Assembly (NCBI RefSeq): GCF_003481825.1
Contig: NZ_QULW01000029.1
Span: 1-21,995 of the forward strand
Direction of reading: 5' to 3'
Source: Clostridium sp. OM02-18AC
GTDB lineage: Bacteria; Bacillota; Clostridia; Lachnospirales; Lachnospiraceae
Length of the DNA stretch: 21,995 nt
Shown: one piece after another, positions 7,366 through 14,537 of the stretch
Position numbering within the stretch: position 1 is the stretch's first letter
Layout: every line of letters starts with the position of its first letter
Made by a program: the position numbers and the translations under genes
The notes under the pieces: generated by a model
The model's input: only the letters and a program-made list of their open reading frames with translations
Databases searched by the model: none
Told to the model about the DNA's origin: nothing

Positions 7366-8715
7366 ATGACGGACAAAATGTGGAAAAACTGGTATGTGCA
7401 GCCCACAAAGCCGGAAAAAAGACGGAAAAATTACCGGGGCGGTGTGCTGGTGGCAGCATTGCTGCTGCTACTATCCCTGCCGGGGTGTGGCTATGGATCC
7501 TATGAGAAGATCACGACTGCACAGACAGCCGAAAACGGTGCCGGGCAGAGTGAAAACAGAAAAGAAGAAGCCGGGACAGAAAAAGATTCCGGTGAGAATA
7601 CGGCAGCGGAGATTGTGCTGGAGACAGAAGCAGCTGATGCCGGAGCGGCAAGGGGAGAAAATCCGGACGGGGCCCAGGCGAACAATCCGGGCGGGGATCA
7701 GGAAAGAAATCCGGGGGAACTTCCGGAAAATCTGGTCGGAAAAGCTGCCGAATTTTCAGAAGACTCTGGCGCTTCCATGTCGATTCTCTTTTCTGGTGAC
7801 GTGCTTTTGTCAGACCATGTGCTGAATGCCTACAGCCGGGCAGGCGGAATTTCCGGTGTCCTGGACCAGAATTACCGGAATGCAATCCAGTCCGTCGATT
7901 ATTTTGCAGTCAATGAGGAGTTTCCGTTCAGCAGCCGCGGAACGCAGGCAGCAGACAAGCAGTATACCTTCCGTCTGGCACCGGAAAAGGTTTCCCTGTT
8001 TCAGGAAATGGGAATCGATGCCGTGACACTGGCCAATAACCATGCACTGGATTATGGGGTAGATGCACTTCTTGATACTTGTGAGGTACTGGATGGTGCC
8101 GGGATTTTGCATACCGGCGCCGGAAAAGACCTGAATGCGGCGAAACAGCCGGTTGTGTTTGAGAAGAATGGACAGAAGGTGGCGCTGATTGGAGCCACCC
8201 GCGTCATCCCGGAAGCTGGCTGGGCGGCCACGAACGGGCATCCGGGCATGCTGTCCTCTTATGAGGTTTCGGTAGAGCCTTTGCTCCAGCAGATCGCGAG
8301 CTGCCATGCAGATGGAGAAAAGGTGGTGGTCCTGATCCACTGGGGCATCGAGCGCGATGAAAAGCCGCAGGAATACCAGCGGGCGCTGGCGAAGCGCTAC
8401 ATCGATGCCGGGGCAGACCTGGTGATCGGAAGCCATCCGCATGTGCTGCAGGGCATCGAGTATTATAAAGGGAAACCAATCTTTTACAGTCTTGGAAACT
8501 TTGTGTTTGGCAGTTCCATCCCGAAAACCATGCTGGTGCAGGCGGAGTTTCAGGGAGAAAACCTAAGTCTTCGCTTGCTTCCGGGAACCTCATCGGGCGG
8601 CTATACCCGCATGCTGACGGATTCCGGGGAAATGACACAGTTTTATCAATACTTAGAAAGCATATCGTTTGGCGTATCGATCGGGGCGGACGGCGCAGTC
8701 AGCGCACAGCCCTGA
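7366..8715 (+). CDS. CapA-family metallophosphatase, lipoprotein-like
   Basis: A 449-aa secreted protein. Residues 1-24 are basic, 25-38 hydrophobic, then PGC at 39-41 could be a lipobox, though Pro at -2 is unusual. A long low-complexity Glu/Gly/Asn-rich linker (about 45-135) follows. The CapA/metallophosphatase core shows SILFSGDVLLSD, VNEEFPFSSRG, GIDAVTLANNHALDYG, VVLIHWGIE, GADLVIGSHPHVLQGIE and PIFYSLGNFVFG. CapA proteins are linked to poly-gamma-glutamate export, but stand-alone clostridial members are common and the substrate is unknown. The ATG at 7366 follows TTGGAG (7353-7358) by 7 nt; a GTG at 7348 is possible. The 3' end overlaps the convergent radical SAM gene. Confidence 0.88.
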   Translation: MTDKMWKNWYVQPTKPEKRRKNYRGGVLVAALLLLLSLPGCGYGSYEKITTAQTAENGAGQSENRKEEAGTEKDSGENTAAEIVLETEAADAGAARGENPDGAQANNPGGDQERNPGELPENLVGKAAEFSEDSGASMSILFSGDVLLSDHVLNAYSRAGGISGVLDQNYRNAIQSVDYFAVNEEFPFSSRGTQAADKQYTFRLAPEKVSLFQEMGIDAVTLANNHALDYGVDALLDTCEVLDGAGILHTGAGKDLNAAKQPVVFEKNGQKVALIGATRVIPEAGWAATNGHPGMLSSYEVSVEPLLQQIASCHADGEKVVVLIHWGIERDEKPQEYQRALAKRYIDAGADLVIGSHPHVLQGIEYYKGKPIFYSLGNFVFGSSIPKTMLVQAEFQGENLSLRLLPGTSSGGYTRMLTDSGEMTQFYQYLESISFGVSIGADGAVSAQP

Positions 8716-9659
8716 GTGATCCCGCGTTCTTTGAAGCGTCTGGTGAGCGAATTGAGCACCAGGCGCTTATTTGCGCTCCAGAGCGGCGCAATCAGGAGAT
8801 TTTTCGGTCCGTCCCCGGTGATCCGGTGGATGACAAGCTCCGGCGGCAGCAGGGCGATGCAGTCGATGACCAGATTCAGATATTCATCCAGATCCATGAC
8901 AGGAAATGGATGCTGTTCATAGACAGTGGCAAGATCCGTTCCCTTTAATACATGGAGAAGCTGCAGTTTGATGCCCTGAATGTCTTGTCCGGCGAGATAG
9001 CGGGCTGTCTGCAGCATCTGTTCCCGGCTCTCACCGGGCAGACCCAAAATGACATGGACGATGGTTTCCAGGTTCTCTGCCCTCAGTCTTTTCAGAGCAT
9101 CGGTGAAGGTGGAGAGCGGGTAGCCGCGGCGGATGAAACGGGCGGTATCCTCATGGATTGTCTGCAGGCCGAGCTCCAGCCAGACCGGCTTTTCCTGGTT
9201 TAAACGGGCACACAGCTTTACGACCTCATCCGACAGACAGTCCGGTCGCGTGCCGATGGAAAGCGCGACCACCTTCGGATGGCGGATGGCAGCGGTAAAG
9301 AGTGCTTCCAGATAGGAAAGCGGGGCATAGGTGTTGGTGTAGGACTGAAAATAGGCAATGTAGGCGTCTGGCGCCGTTCCCATCTTATTTTTGATGCGCA
9401 GGATGGCAGATTCGATCTGTGCGTTTACGGCGGAAGCTATGGAGAATTCTAAAAATCCGGAGGCTTCTGAAAATGCAAGCGGCGCGGCAAAATCGCCGGA
9501 TCCGCCTTCGCTGCAGAAAATGCAGCCGCGCGTGCCGAGCGTTCCGTCCCGGTTGGGGCAGGTCATATGGCCATCTAAGGCAATTTTGTAAACCTTTTGG
9601 CCGAAGCGGGACTTCATCTCAAAGTCCAGGGAGTGGTAGGGTTTGCCGTTCCAGTTCAT
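8646..9659 (-). CDS. TIGR01212/YhcC-family radical SAM protein
   Basis: A 337-aa radical SAM enzyme of unknown reaction. The cluster cysteines are C34 (HMTCPNRDG) and C46/C49 (GCIFCSEGG), i.e. the C-x11-C-x2-C spacing of YhcC proteins rather than the usual CX3CX2C. Downstream, GTRPDCL, WLELGLQT and GLPGES are typical of the family. The ATG at 9659 gives the family's normal N-terminus (PYHSLDFEMKSRFGQKVYKI), but its AAAGGA lies about 14 nt away. A GTG at 9734 would add 25 residues, yet it has no ribosome site and sits almost on the predicted transcript start. The 3' end overlaps the CapA-like gene by 70 bp. Confidence 0.9.
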   Translation of the reverse strand: MNWNGKPYHSLDFEMKSRFGQKVYKIALDGHMTCPNRDGTLGTRGCIFCSEGGSGDFAAPLAFSEASGFLEFSIASAVNAQIESAILRIKNKMGTAPDAYIAYFQSYTNTYAPLSYLEALFTAAIRHPKVVALSIGTRPDCLSDEVVKLCARLNQEKPVWLELGLQTIHEDTARFIRRGYPLSTFTDALKRLRAENLETIVHVILGLPGESREQMLQTARYLAGQDIQGIKLQLLHVLKGTDLATVYEQHPFPVMDLDEYLNLVIDCIALLPPELVIHRITGDGPKNLLIAPLWSANKRLVLNSLTRRFKERGITQGCALTAPSAPIDTPNDMLSKY

Positions 9660-9744
9660 GGGTGAGGTATGTTTCCTTTCGCAGTGATTCTTTCGCAACT
9701 GTTCGGTAGCTTCACAGTTACGTTCTTTTTTCACTCATATAGAT

Positions 9745-9773
9745 AGTATAGCATAACGGATTCTTTTTGTCTG
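9745..9773 (-). promoter_or_regulatory. Extended -10 promoter for the radical SAM gene
   Basis: On the minus strand, TGC-TATACT (extended -10; hexamer at 9745-9750) is preceded 17 bp upstream by CAGACA (9768-9773). The transcript would start near 9738, leaving about 80 nt of leader to the ATG at 9659. Confidence 0.55.
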
Positions 9774-9800
9774 CGCAATGCGTGGAGCGGATTCTTTTTG
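9757..9800. repeat. 13-bp direct repeat in the divergent promoter region
   Basis: CGGATTCTTTTTG is present at 9757-9769 and 9788-9800, a 31-bp period (about three helical turns). The pair lies upstream of the radical SAM promoter, and the first unit overlaps its -35 region, so it could be an operator pair. It may also be a small tandem duplication. Confidence 0.6.
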
Positions 9801-9809
9801 CAAAAAGTT

Positions 9810-9840
9810 GCTGCCGCATGCGCAACGCATAAACGGCAGC
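9810..9840 (-). other. Two-tier stem-loop, terminator-like on the minus strand
   Basis: GCTGCCG (9810-9816) pairs with CGGCAGC (9834-9840). Inside, ATGCG (9818-9822) pairs with CGCAT (9826-9830). Read on the minus strand the stem is followed after 3 nt by TTTTT, so it would work as a minus-strand terminator or attenuator, although no minus-strand gene lies upstream within the window's intergenic gap. Confidence 0.5.
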
Positions 9841-9874
9841 GTAAAAAAACACAGATATGTAAAAGAATATTGTA

Positions 9875-9904
9875 TTGCCGGAAAAACAAGCGCTGTGCTA
9901 TACT
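9875..9904 (+). promoter_or_regulatory. Extended -10 promoter for galactokinase
   Basis: TTGCCG at 9875-9880, an 18-bp spacer, and TGC-TATACT with the hexamer at 9899-9904. It points toward galK and would give a leader of about 150 nt. Confidence 0.6.
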
Positions 9905-9961
9905 GAAAACAAGGTGGCTGTACAGCTTACCCGGTGCATACATTGGGCAGGCAGTCAGAAA

Positions 9962-10040
9962 TCAAAAGAGAGGGGCAAAAAGGCCAGAAAGCCAAAAGGG
10001 AAGAAAGCCAAAAGCCAAAAGGCGAGAAAGCAAAAGCCAT
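9962..10040 (+). repeat. Purine-rich low-complexity leader before galK
   Basis: AGAAAGCCAAAAG occurs at 9986-9998 and 10002-10014 (16-nt period), with further AAAAGCC and GAAAGC units through 10038. The segment is almost free of T. It lies in the 5' untranslated region between the predicted promoter and the ribosome site (10048-10054). An open frame through it exists but has no ribosome site and is rich in Lys/Glu/Gln, so I treat it as leader. Confidence 0.6.
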
Positions 10041-10059
10041 GAAATATGGAGGGGTTAAG

Positions 10060-11349
10060 ATGAACGCAGCAAAAACATTGGAATTGTTACAGTCAGAAGC
10101 AGCCAGAGTCCGCATGACCGAATTATACGGAGCCGGACACGTGGACGAGAATATCAGCCGTTATGAGGAGCTGGTGAAAAAATTTCAGGAAAGTTTTGGA
10201 GAGAAGGATATCCTGATGTTCAGTTCACCGGGAAGAACGGAGATCAGCGGCAACCATACCGACCACAACCATGGCAAGGTTCTGGCCGGAAGCATCAACT
10301 TAGACTGTGTGGGAATCGCAGCAAAGAATGACTCCAGCAAGGTCAACATCATCAGCGAAACCTTCAACCAGAAATTTACCATCGATTTAAATGAGCTGCA
10401 GCCGAGTGCCAAGAAGGCCGGAACCATCGATCTGGTAAAGGGGCTGTTAAAGGGCTTCCAGCAGTCGGGCTATGAAGTGGGCGGTTTTGATGCGTACATT
10501 ACCAGCAATGTCATCAGTTCTGCCGGTGTGAGCTCTTCTGCATCATTTGAAATGCTTCTTTGCTCGATGTTAAACCGTTTCTTCAACGATGGACGCATGA
10601 ATACCGTAGCTTATGCCCACATCGGAAAGTATGCGGAAAATGTGTACTGGGATAAGACCTCCGGCCTGTTAGACCAGATGGCATGCGCCGTGGGCGGCCT
10701 GATCACCATCGATTTCTTAGAGCCGGCTGAGCCGAAGGTCGAGCAGATCGATTTCGATTTTGCATCCCAGAACCACAGCCTCATCATCGTGCAGACCGGA
10801 AAAGGCCATGCAGATTTAAGTGCGGATTATTCCTCTGTACCGAATGAAATGAAGAAGGTAGCCCAGTTCTTTGGCAAGGAAGTCTGCGCGGAAGTGACGG
10901 AGCAGCAGGTGATCGACAACATCCAGGAGGTCCGTGCTTTTGCCGGAGACCGTTCCGTGATGCGTGCTCTTCATTTCTTTGAGGAGAACAAGCGCGTTGA
11001 GGCAGAGGTATCAGCCTTGAAGGAGGGACGTTTTGAGGACTTCTTAACCAACATTACCGCATCCGGAAACTCTTCCTGGAAGTGGCTGCAGAACTGCTAC
11101 ACGACAGCCAGCGTGCAGGAGCAGGGAATCTCCATTGCGCTGGCTCTGACAGAACTGTTCATCGCGGAAAAACAGCGCGGTGCATGCCGCATTCACGGCG
11201 GCGGTTTTGCAGGTGTCATCATGGCGATGCTGCCAAATGATATCGTGGACGAGTACATCGACTACATTGAGCATGCCATGGGCGCAGGCAGTGCATACCG
11301 CATGAGCATCCGTCCTTACGGCGCAATCTGCGTGAATGATATTATTTAA
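10060..11349 (+). CDS. galK: Galactokinase (GHMP kinase)
   Basis: It phosphorylates galactose, or a related sugar, at C1 in the cytoplasm. The 429-aa protein has the GHMP motifs in order: SSPGRTEISGNHTDHNHG (res 56-72; E61, H66 and D68 match the galactokinase signature, which usually reads GEHTDYN), the ATP loop ISSAGVSSSASFEML, the catalytic-base region GLLDQMACAVGG, and the late glycine loop IHGGGFAGVIMAMLP. ATG 10060 follows GGAGGGG (10048-10054). It stands alone: no galT, galE, galM or sugar transporter is beside it. The GNHTDHN variant is seen in a Firmicute galactokinase subgroup, as far as I recall. A promoter at 9875-9904 and a terminator at 11458-11492 fit a single-gene transcript. 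Confidence 0.9.
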   Translation: MNAAKTLELLQSEAARVRMTELYGAGHVDENISRYEELVKKFQESFGEKDILMFSSPGRTEISGNHTDHNHGKVLAGSINLDCVGIAAKNDSSKVNIISETFNQKFTIDLNELQPSAKKAGTIDLVKGLLKGFQQSGYEVGGFDAYITSNVISSAGVSSSASFEMLLCSMLNRFFNDGRMNTVAYAHIGKYAENVYWDKTSGLLDQMACAVGGLITIDFLEPAEPKVEQIDFDFASQNHSLIIVQTGKGHADLSADYSSVPNEMKKVAQFFGKEVCAEVTEQQVIDNIQEVRAFAGDRSVMRALHFFEENKRVEAEVSALKEGRFEDFLTNITASGNSSWKWLQNCYTTASVQEQGISIALALTELFIAEKQRGACRIHGGGFAGVIMAMLPNDIVDEYIDYIEHAMGAGSAYRMSIRPYGAICVNDII

Positions 11350-11352
11350 TGC

Positions 11353-11398
11353 AAACGTTTGTTGCTGGGCACGCATGCGTGAACAGTAACAAACGTTT
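11353..11398. repeat. 46-nt near-perfect palindrome after galK
   Basis: Arms start AAACGTTTGTTRCTG and meet in a central CACGCATGCGTG; 20 of 23 positions pair, and one of the three exceptions can be a G-T pair in RNA. It starts 3 nt after the galK stop. A 19-nt part recurs inverted at 14472-14490. It may be a 3' hairpin, a dispersed palindromic repeat or a binding dyad. Confidence 0.75.
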
Positions 11399-11430
11399 CG
11401 GATTGTTTGCGTATGTGAACAGTAACAAAC
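11379..11430 (+). repeat. 16-nt direct repeat next to the palindrome
   Basis: GTGAACAGTAACAAAC is found at 11379-11394 and 11415-11430, 36 bp apart. The first copy is half of the 46-nt palindrome; the second forms a degenerate half-site (GTTTGCGTATGTG ahead of it) and is followed by TTTCTTTTTT. Confidence 0.7.
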
Positions 11431-11457
11431 TTTCTTTTTTCGTCAATCTGTGATATG

Positions 11458-11492
11458 ATGGCGGGCGGTAGTGATGCCGTCCGCCATTTTTT
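11458..11492 (+). terminator. Strong intrinsic terminator downstream of galK
   Basis: ATGGCGGGCGG (11458-11468) pairs with CCGTCCGCCAT (11477-11487) over an 8-nt loop, with one G-T pair, and runs into six T (11487-11492). Confidence 0.88.
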
Positions 11493-11497
11493 GCCTG

Positions 11498-11532
11498 GCA
11501 TATCGAGGAGGCGCTAGTGGCGCGTCCGCTGA
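11498..11532 (-). repeat. 35-nt hairpin repeat, copy 3 (inverted)
   Basis: The reverse complement matches copy 2 (1287-1321) over 35 nt with one substitution that I see (G to A in the loop-proximal GGCGC arm). It lies 6 nt after the galK terminator. The remaining gap to 11650 holds nothing else I can assign. Confidence 0.8.
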
Positions 11533-11650
11533 TTACGAGGCAATATTCAGAGCACATGCGTATCTGCTGTGACGACAGGCGATTGCCAGAATGATTGTTT
11601 CTACGGAAATTCCGGCATCACTCCAGACGGAAAGAGGATAAGACCAGAAT

Positions 11651-13309
11651 ATGAAGCATTACAAAAGAATCACAGCCCTGATCTACGGGGCACTCCTTTT
11701 GATCTGTATTGGAATCGTGTGGTTCCTTGGTGCGTTAAATAAACAGGGAAGCAGTTCACCGCAGGATAAAACAGGGCAGGAAAGCAGTGCGCAGGCCGGA
11801 GCAGATCAGGGAAAAGAAGAATCAAACAGTGACAAGAACAACGGTACGTCCGGACAGCAGAACGGATTGGATGAAACAAAAGAGGGGACAGAACGTTCAG
11901 AGAGCGGCACCGGAGAGTATGACCAGGAGTCCGAAGAAGCGCGTCAGGCCCGCCTGGAGAAAGAACGCCAGAAGTGGCTGGCGGAATACCGGCGGCAGCG
12001 GCGCAGGCACCGGAAACCATCTGGGGAGAGAGCGGAAACGGAAGAGGAGAAACCTTACGAGCCGCCGACCCTGATGCTGGCTTCGGACCTTCATTATATG
12101 AGTTCCACTACCCATGATGATGGAAAAGCGTTTTGGAGCATGGTGGAGCATGACGATGGAAAGATTGACCAGTACAGCGAAGAAATGCTGGATACGCTGG
12201 TGGAGACAGCAATCGAGAATCACCCCACGGCACTGGCTCTGACCGGGGATATTACCTTGAACGGGGAGCGCATCAACCATGAGCTTCTTGCAAAGAAGCT
12301 TCAGAAGGTGCAGGATGCCGGGATTCCGGTCGTGGTGATCCCGGGAAATCACGACATCCAGAATAAAAATGCTTCGACTTATTTTGGAGATAAGCGGGAG
12401 AAAGCAGAATATCTGGAGAGCGGAAAGGATTTTTATGATATCTATCATGAGTTTGGCTATGACCAGTCTCCGAACCGCGATGAGGCATCGTTAAGCTATG
12501 TGTACCCGTTAGATCCGTCCCACTGGCTGTTGATGATGGATTCCTGCATCTACGATGACGGGAACCATGTGGAGGGCCGCATCAGCGATGCGACATTGGG
12601 GTGGATGGAAACCCATCTGCGGGTGGCGAAGGAGCATGGCATTCAGGTAATTGTGCTGGCGCACCACAACCTGCTTCAGGAAAGCCGACTGTTCACAACC
12701 CAGTGTGAGATGGAAAACGGGCCGGAGGTGACGGCGCTGCTGGAAAAGTACCAGGTGCCGCTTTATATCAGCGGTCATCTGCATGTGCAGCGCATCCGGG
12801 AGCATGTGACCGGACCGGGACTGGAAGAAACGCAGGATGGCATTCATGAGATCGTGTTAAGTCCGTATTCCTTCCCGGGCAACCAGTATGGCATGCTGAG
12901 CTGGGATCTTCAGGATAACATGACCTTTGAGACCCGCAAGGCCGATGTGGCTGCATGGGCGAAAGCAAACGGATCGGAGAATCCGGAACTGCTGAATTTT
13001 GCAGATTGGTCTTTGCAGTATGCAAAATCCGTGATCCAGGAACAGGTAAAGCAGACCATCACCATGGTGCCGGATGACTTAAAGGCAGAGATGGCATCGA
13101 TGTATGCCGACCTTTATTTCCCGTACTGTCTGGGCGAGGCGGTGCCGTGGAACGATGCGAAAACAACCAAAGCATACACGCTGTGGCAGCGGGTCGATCC
13201 GAAGGGAAAGAAATTTAAGGAAATGCAGAGCATGGCGGAAGACAGCCGGACGCCTAGACAAAGCTGGACGGGCGGCGGCCGGCAGCAGACAGGGCAGGAT
13301 GGATCGTGA
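11651..13309 (+). CDS. Membrane-anchored metallophosphoesterase
   Basis: A 552-aa calcineurin-like phosphoesterase placed outside the membrane. Residues 8-28 form a signal anchor. Residues 30-140 are a low-complexity linker rich in Gly/Ser/Glu/Gln with a basic coil (WLAEYRRQRRRHRK). The catalytic domain starts near 140: D146 and H148 in ASDLHYM, D200 in LTGDITLNGE, N233-H234 in IPGNHDIQN, the double His in VLAHHNLL, and ISGHLHVQ. A C-terminal part of about 120 residues has no motif I know. ATG 11651 is chosen because the anchor follows at once; its AGAGGA is about 12 nt upstream, rather far. The substrate is unknown; extracellular nucleotide or phospholipid turnover is possible. Confidence 0.88.
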   Translation: MKHYKRITALIYGALLLICIGIVWFLGALNKQGSSSPQDKTGQESSAQAGADQGKEESNSDKNNGTSGQQNGLDETKEGTERSESGTGEYDQESEEARQARLEKERQKWLAEYRRQRRRHRKPSGERAETEEEKPYEPPTLMLASDLHYMSSTTHDDGKAFWSMVEHDDGKIDQYSEEMLDTLVETAIENHPTALALTGDITLNGERINHELLAKKLQKVQDAGIPVVVIPGNHDIQNKNASTYFGDKREKAEYLESGKDFYDIYHEFGYDQSPNRDEASLSYVYPLDPSHWLLMMDSCIYDDGNHVEGRISDATLGWMETHLRVAKEHGIQVIVLAHHNLLQESRLFTTQCEMENGPEVTALLEKYQVPLYISGHLHVQRIREHVTGPGLEETQDGIHEIVLSPYSFPGNQYGMLSWDLQDNMTFETRKADVAAWAKANGSENPELLNFADWSLQYAKSVIQEQVKQTITMVPDDLKAEMASMYADLYFPYCLGEAVPWNDAKTTKAYTLWQRVDPKGKKFKEMQSMAEDSRTPRQSWTGGGRQQTGQDGS

Positions 13310-13411
13310 TGTGTCTTTCCAGAAAAGACAGACGCACACTACAGCCTGACAAAAGAAAAACAAGAAAATAGCACAATAGAAATGCTGTAATAAAGCCAAT
13401 AAGAATAGTGT

Positions 13412-13440
13412 TTGTTTTTTGAATAGGAACGAGTTATAGT
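13412..13440 (+). promoter_or_regulatory. Promoter for the YitT-family gene
   Basis: TTGTTT (13412-13417), a 17-bp spacer and TATAGT (13435-13440) lie 24 bp ahead of the start codon, just upstream of AGAGGGGG at 13451-13458. Confidence 0.55.
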
Positions 13441-13463
13441 CTCTCTGGCAGAGGGGGAACATT

Positions 13464-14333
13464 ATGGCTACACAGAACATCGAAGATCCGGTCAAACGCA
13501 AGATCGTGGAATACGCACTGATCACGGTGAGCATCTGGATCATGGTTGTGGGAATTTACTTTTTCAAATTTCCAAATAACTTTTCATTTGGCGGTGTTAC
13601 CGGCTTTTCGTCCGTCGTCAGCAGACTGACCGGAATGAATGCCAGTGACTTTACCTTTATTGTAAACACCGGTCTTCTGGTATTGGGATTTTTGTTTTTA
13701 GGAACCGATGTGGGCATTAAAACGGTTTATTCCAGTATGCTCATGTCCTTTAGTTTAAGTGCGCTGGATCGCTTTATGCCGATGACAGGAACCATTACCG
13801 ACCAGCCGATGCTGGAGCTGATCTTTGCAATCTTCCTTCCGGCGATCGGATCTGCAATCCTGTTTAACATTGGCGCTTCCAGCGGTGGAACGGACATCAT
13901 CGCCATGATCTTAAAGGCACATTCCAGCATGAACATCGGAACCGCACTTTTGGTGGTAGACCTTACTTCCGTTTTGATGTCTTTCTTTGTATTTGGACCG
14001 ACTACAGGTCTGTATTCATCCCTGGGTCTGATGGCGAAATCCCTGGTGATTGACGGAGTCATCGAGAATATCAATCTCTGCAAGTGTTTTAATATCATCT
14101 GCGATCATCCGGACCCGATCTGTGACTTTATCATAGAAGATTTAAACCGCAGTGCCACCGTTTACAAGGCACAGGGGGCGTTTTCCCATCACAGCAAGAC
14201 CGTCATCATGACAACCATGAAACGCAGCCAGGCGGTACGCCTGCGTAACTATATCAAAAAAGTTGAGCCGACCGCATTTATCCTGATCTCCAACTCCAGC
14301 GAGATCATTGGTAAGGGATTTTTGAGTAACTAA
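13464..14333 (+). CDS. YitT family membrane protein (DUF161 + DUF2179)
   Basis: A 289-aa integral membrane protein. Hydrophobic segments run near residues 13-33 (YALITVSIWIMVVGIYFF), 52-75, 85-100, 110-140 (LIFAIFLPAIGSAILFNIGA) and 155-180, with NFSFGGVTGFSSV and the glycine-rich GASSGGTDIIAMIL typical of YitT. The soluble C-terminus from about 210 (CDHPDPICDFIIEDLNRSATVYKAQGAF) is the DUF2179 ligand-binding-like domain. Transport substrate of the family is unknown. ATG 13464 follows a GGGGG ribosome site. A bipartite hairpin follows at 14372-14415, so the gene is probably transcribed alone. Confidence 0.9.
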   Translation: MATQNIEDPVKRKIVEYALITVSIWIMVVGIYFFKFPNNFSFGGVTGFSSVVSRLTGMNASDFTFIVNTGLLVLGFLFLGTDVGIKTVYSSMLMSFSLSALDRFMPMTGTITDQPMLELIFAIFLPAIGSAILFNIGASSGGTDIIAMILKAHSSMNIGTALLVVDLTSVLMSFFVFGPTTGLYSSLGLMAKSLVIDGVIENINLCKCFNIICDHPDPICDFIIEDLNRSATVYKAQGAFSHHSKTVIMTTMKRSQAVRLRNYIKKVEPTAFILISNSSEIIGKGFLSN

Positions 14334-14371
14334 GGTTTGGAAACATGTCAAAAACGTAAAGAAAAAGATGG

Positions 14372-14415
14372 AAAAGCCATCGCAGCTTTCTGGAAGGAAA
14401 GCTACGGTGGCTTTT
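14372..14415 (+). terminator. Bipartite hairpin terminator after the YitT-family gene
   Basis: AAAAGCCA (14372-14379) pairs with TGGCTTTT (14408-14415), and inside it AGCTTTC pairs with GAAAGCT around a 6-nt loop. A four-base internal loop separates the two stems. The closing A4/T4 gives terminator character on both strands. Confidence 0.7.
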
Positions 14416-14471
14416 GTGCTGCATGGCATAGGAAGGCAGTATCGGCGGCACATTGGATGCTCCGTGTCCAT

Positions 14472-14490
14472 GCATGCGTGCCCAGCAACA
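14472..14490 (-). repeat. 19-nt inverted match to the galK palindrome
   Basis: GCATGCGTGCCCAGCAACA here is the exact reverse complement of 11360-11378. Only half of the 46-nt palindrome is present. It lies just upstream of a TATAAT (14505-14510) that may be the -10 box of the following permease gene; a good -35 is not visible. Confidence 0.65.
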
Positions 14491-14537
14491 CATCTTTGAC
14501 ATACTATAATATGGAAGACAACACTGGAGGATGGAAA

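Noticed and set aside
7394..7825. 143-codon frame inside the CapA-like gene
   Set aside because: It is an overlapping frame over the low-complexity linker of the CapA-like protein, with no motif and no ribosome site.
9934..10059. N-terminal extension of galactokinase through the Lys/Glu-rich leader
   Set aside because: There is no ribosome site for it, the sequence is low-complexity repeat, and a strong GGAGGGG fits the ATG at 10060.
11342..11557. Minus-strand 71-codon frame after galK
   Set aside because: It is a translation of the palindromes, terminator and hairpin repeat; it has no ribosome site or protein character.
13319..13337. TGTCTTT/AAAGACA hairpin after the metallophosphoesterase as a terminator
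   Set aside because: The stem is short, lies right after the stop and has no T-run on the + strand.
14496..14510. TTGACA and TATAAT next to each other before the ABC permease
   Set aside because: The boxes are only 3 bp apart, so they cannot be one promoter. The TATAAT may be a -10 with a poor -35.
14337..14537. Longer start for the ABC permease (ATG 14337)
   Set aside because: It would translate through the bipartite terminator hairpin and the 19-nt repeat; GGAGG plus ATG at 14538 fits better.
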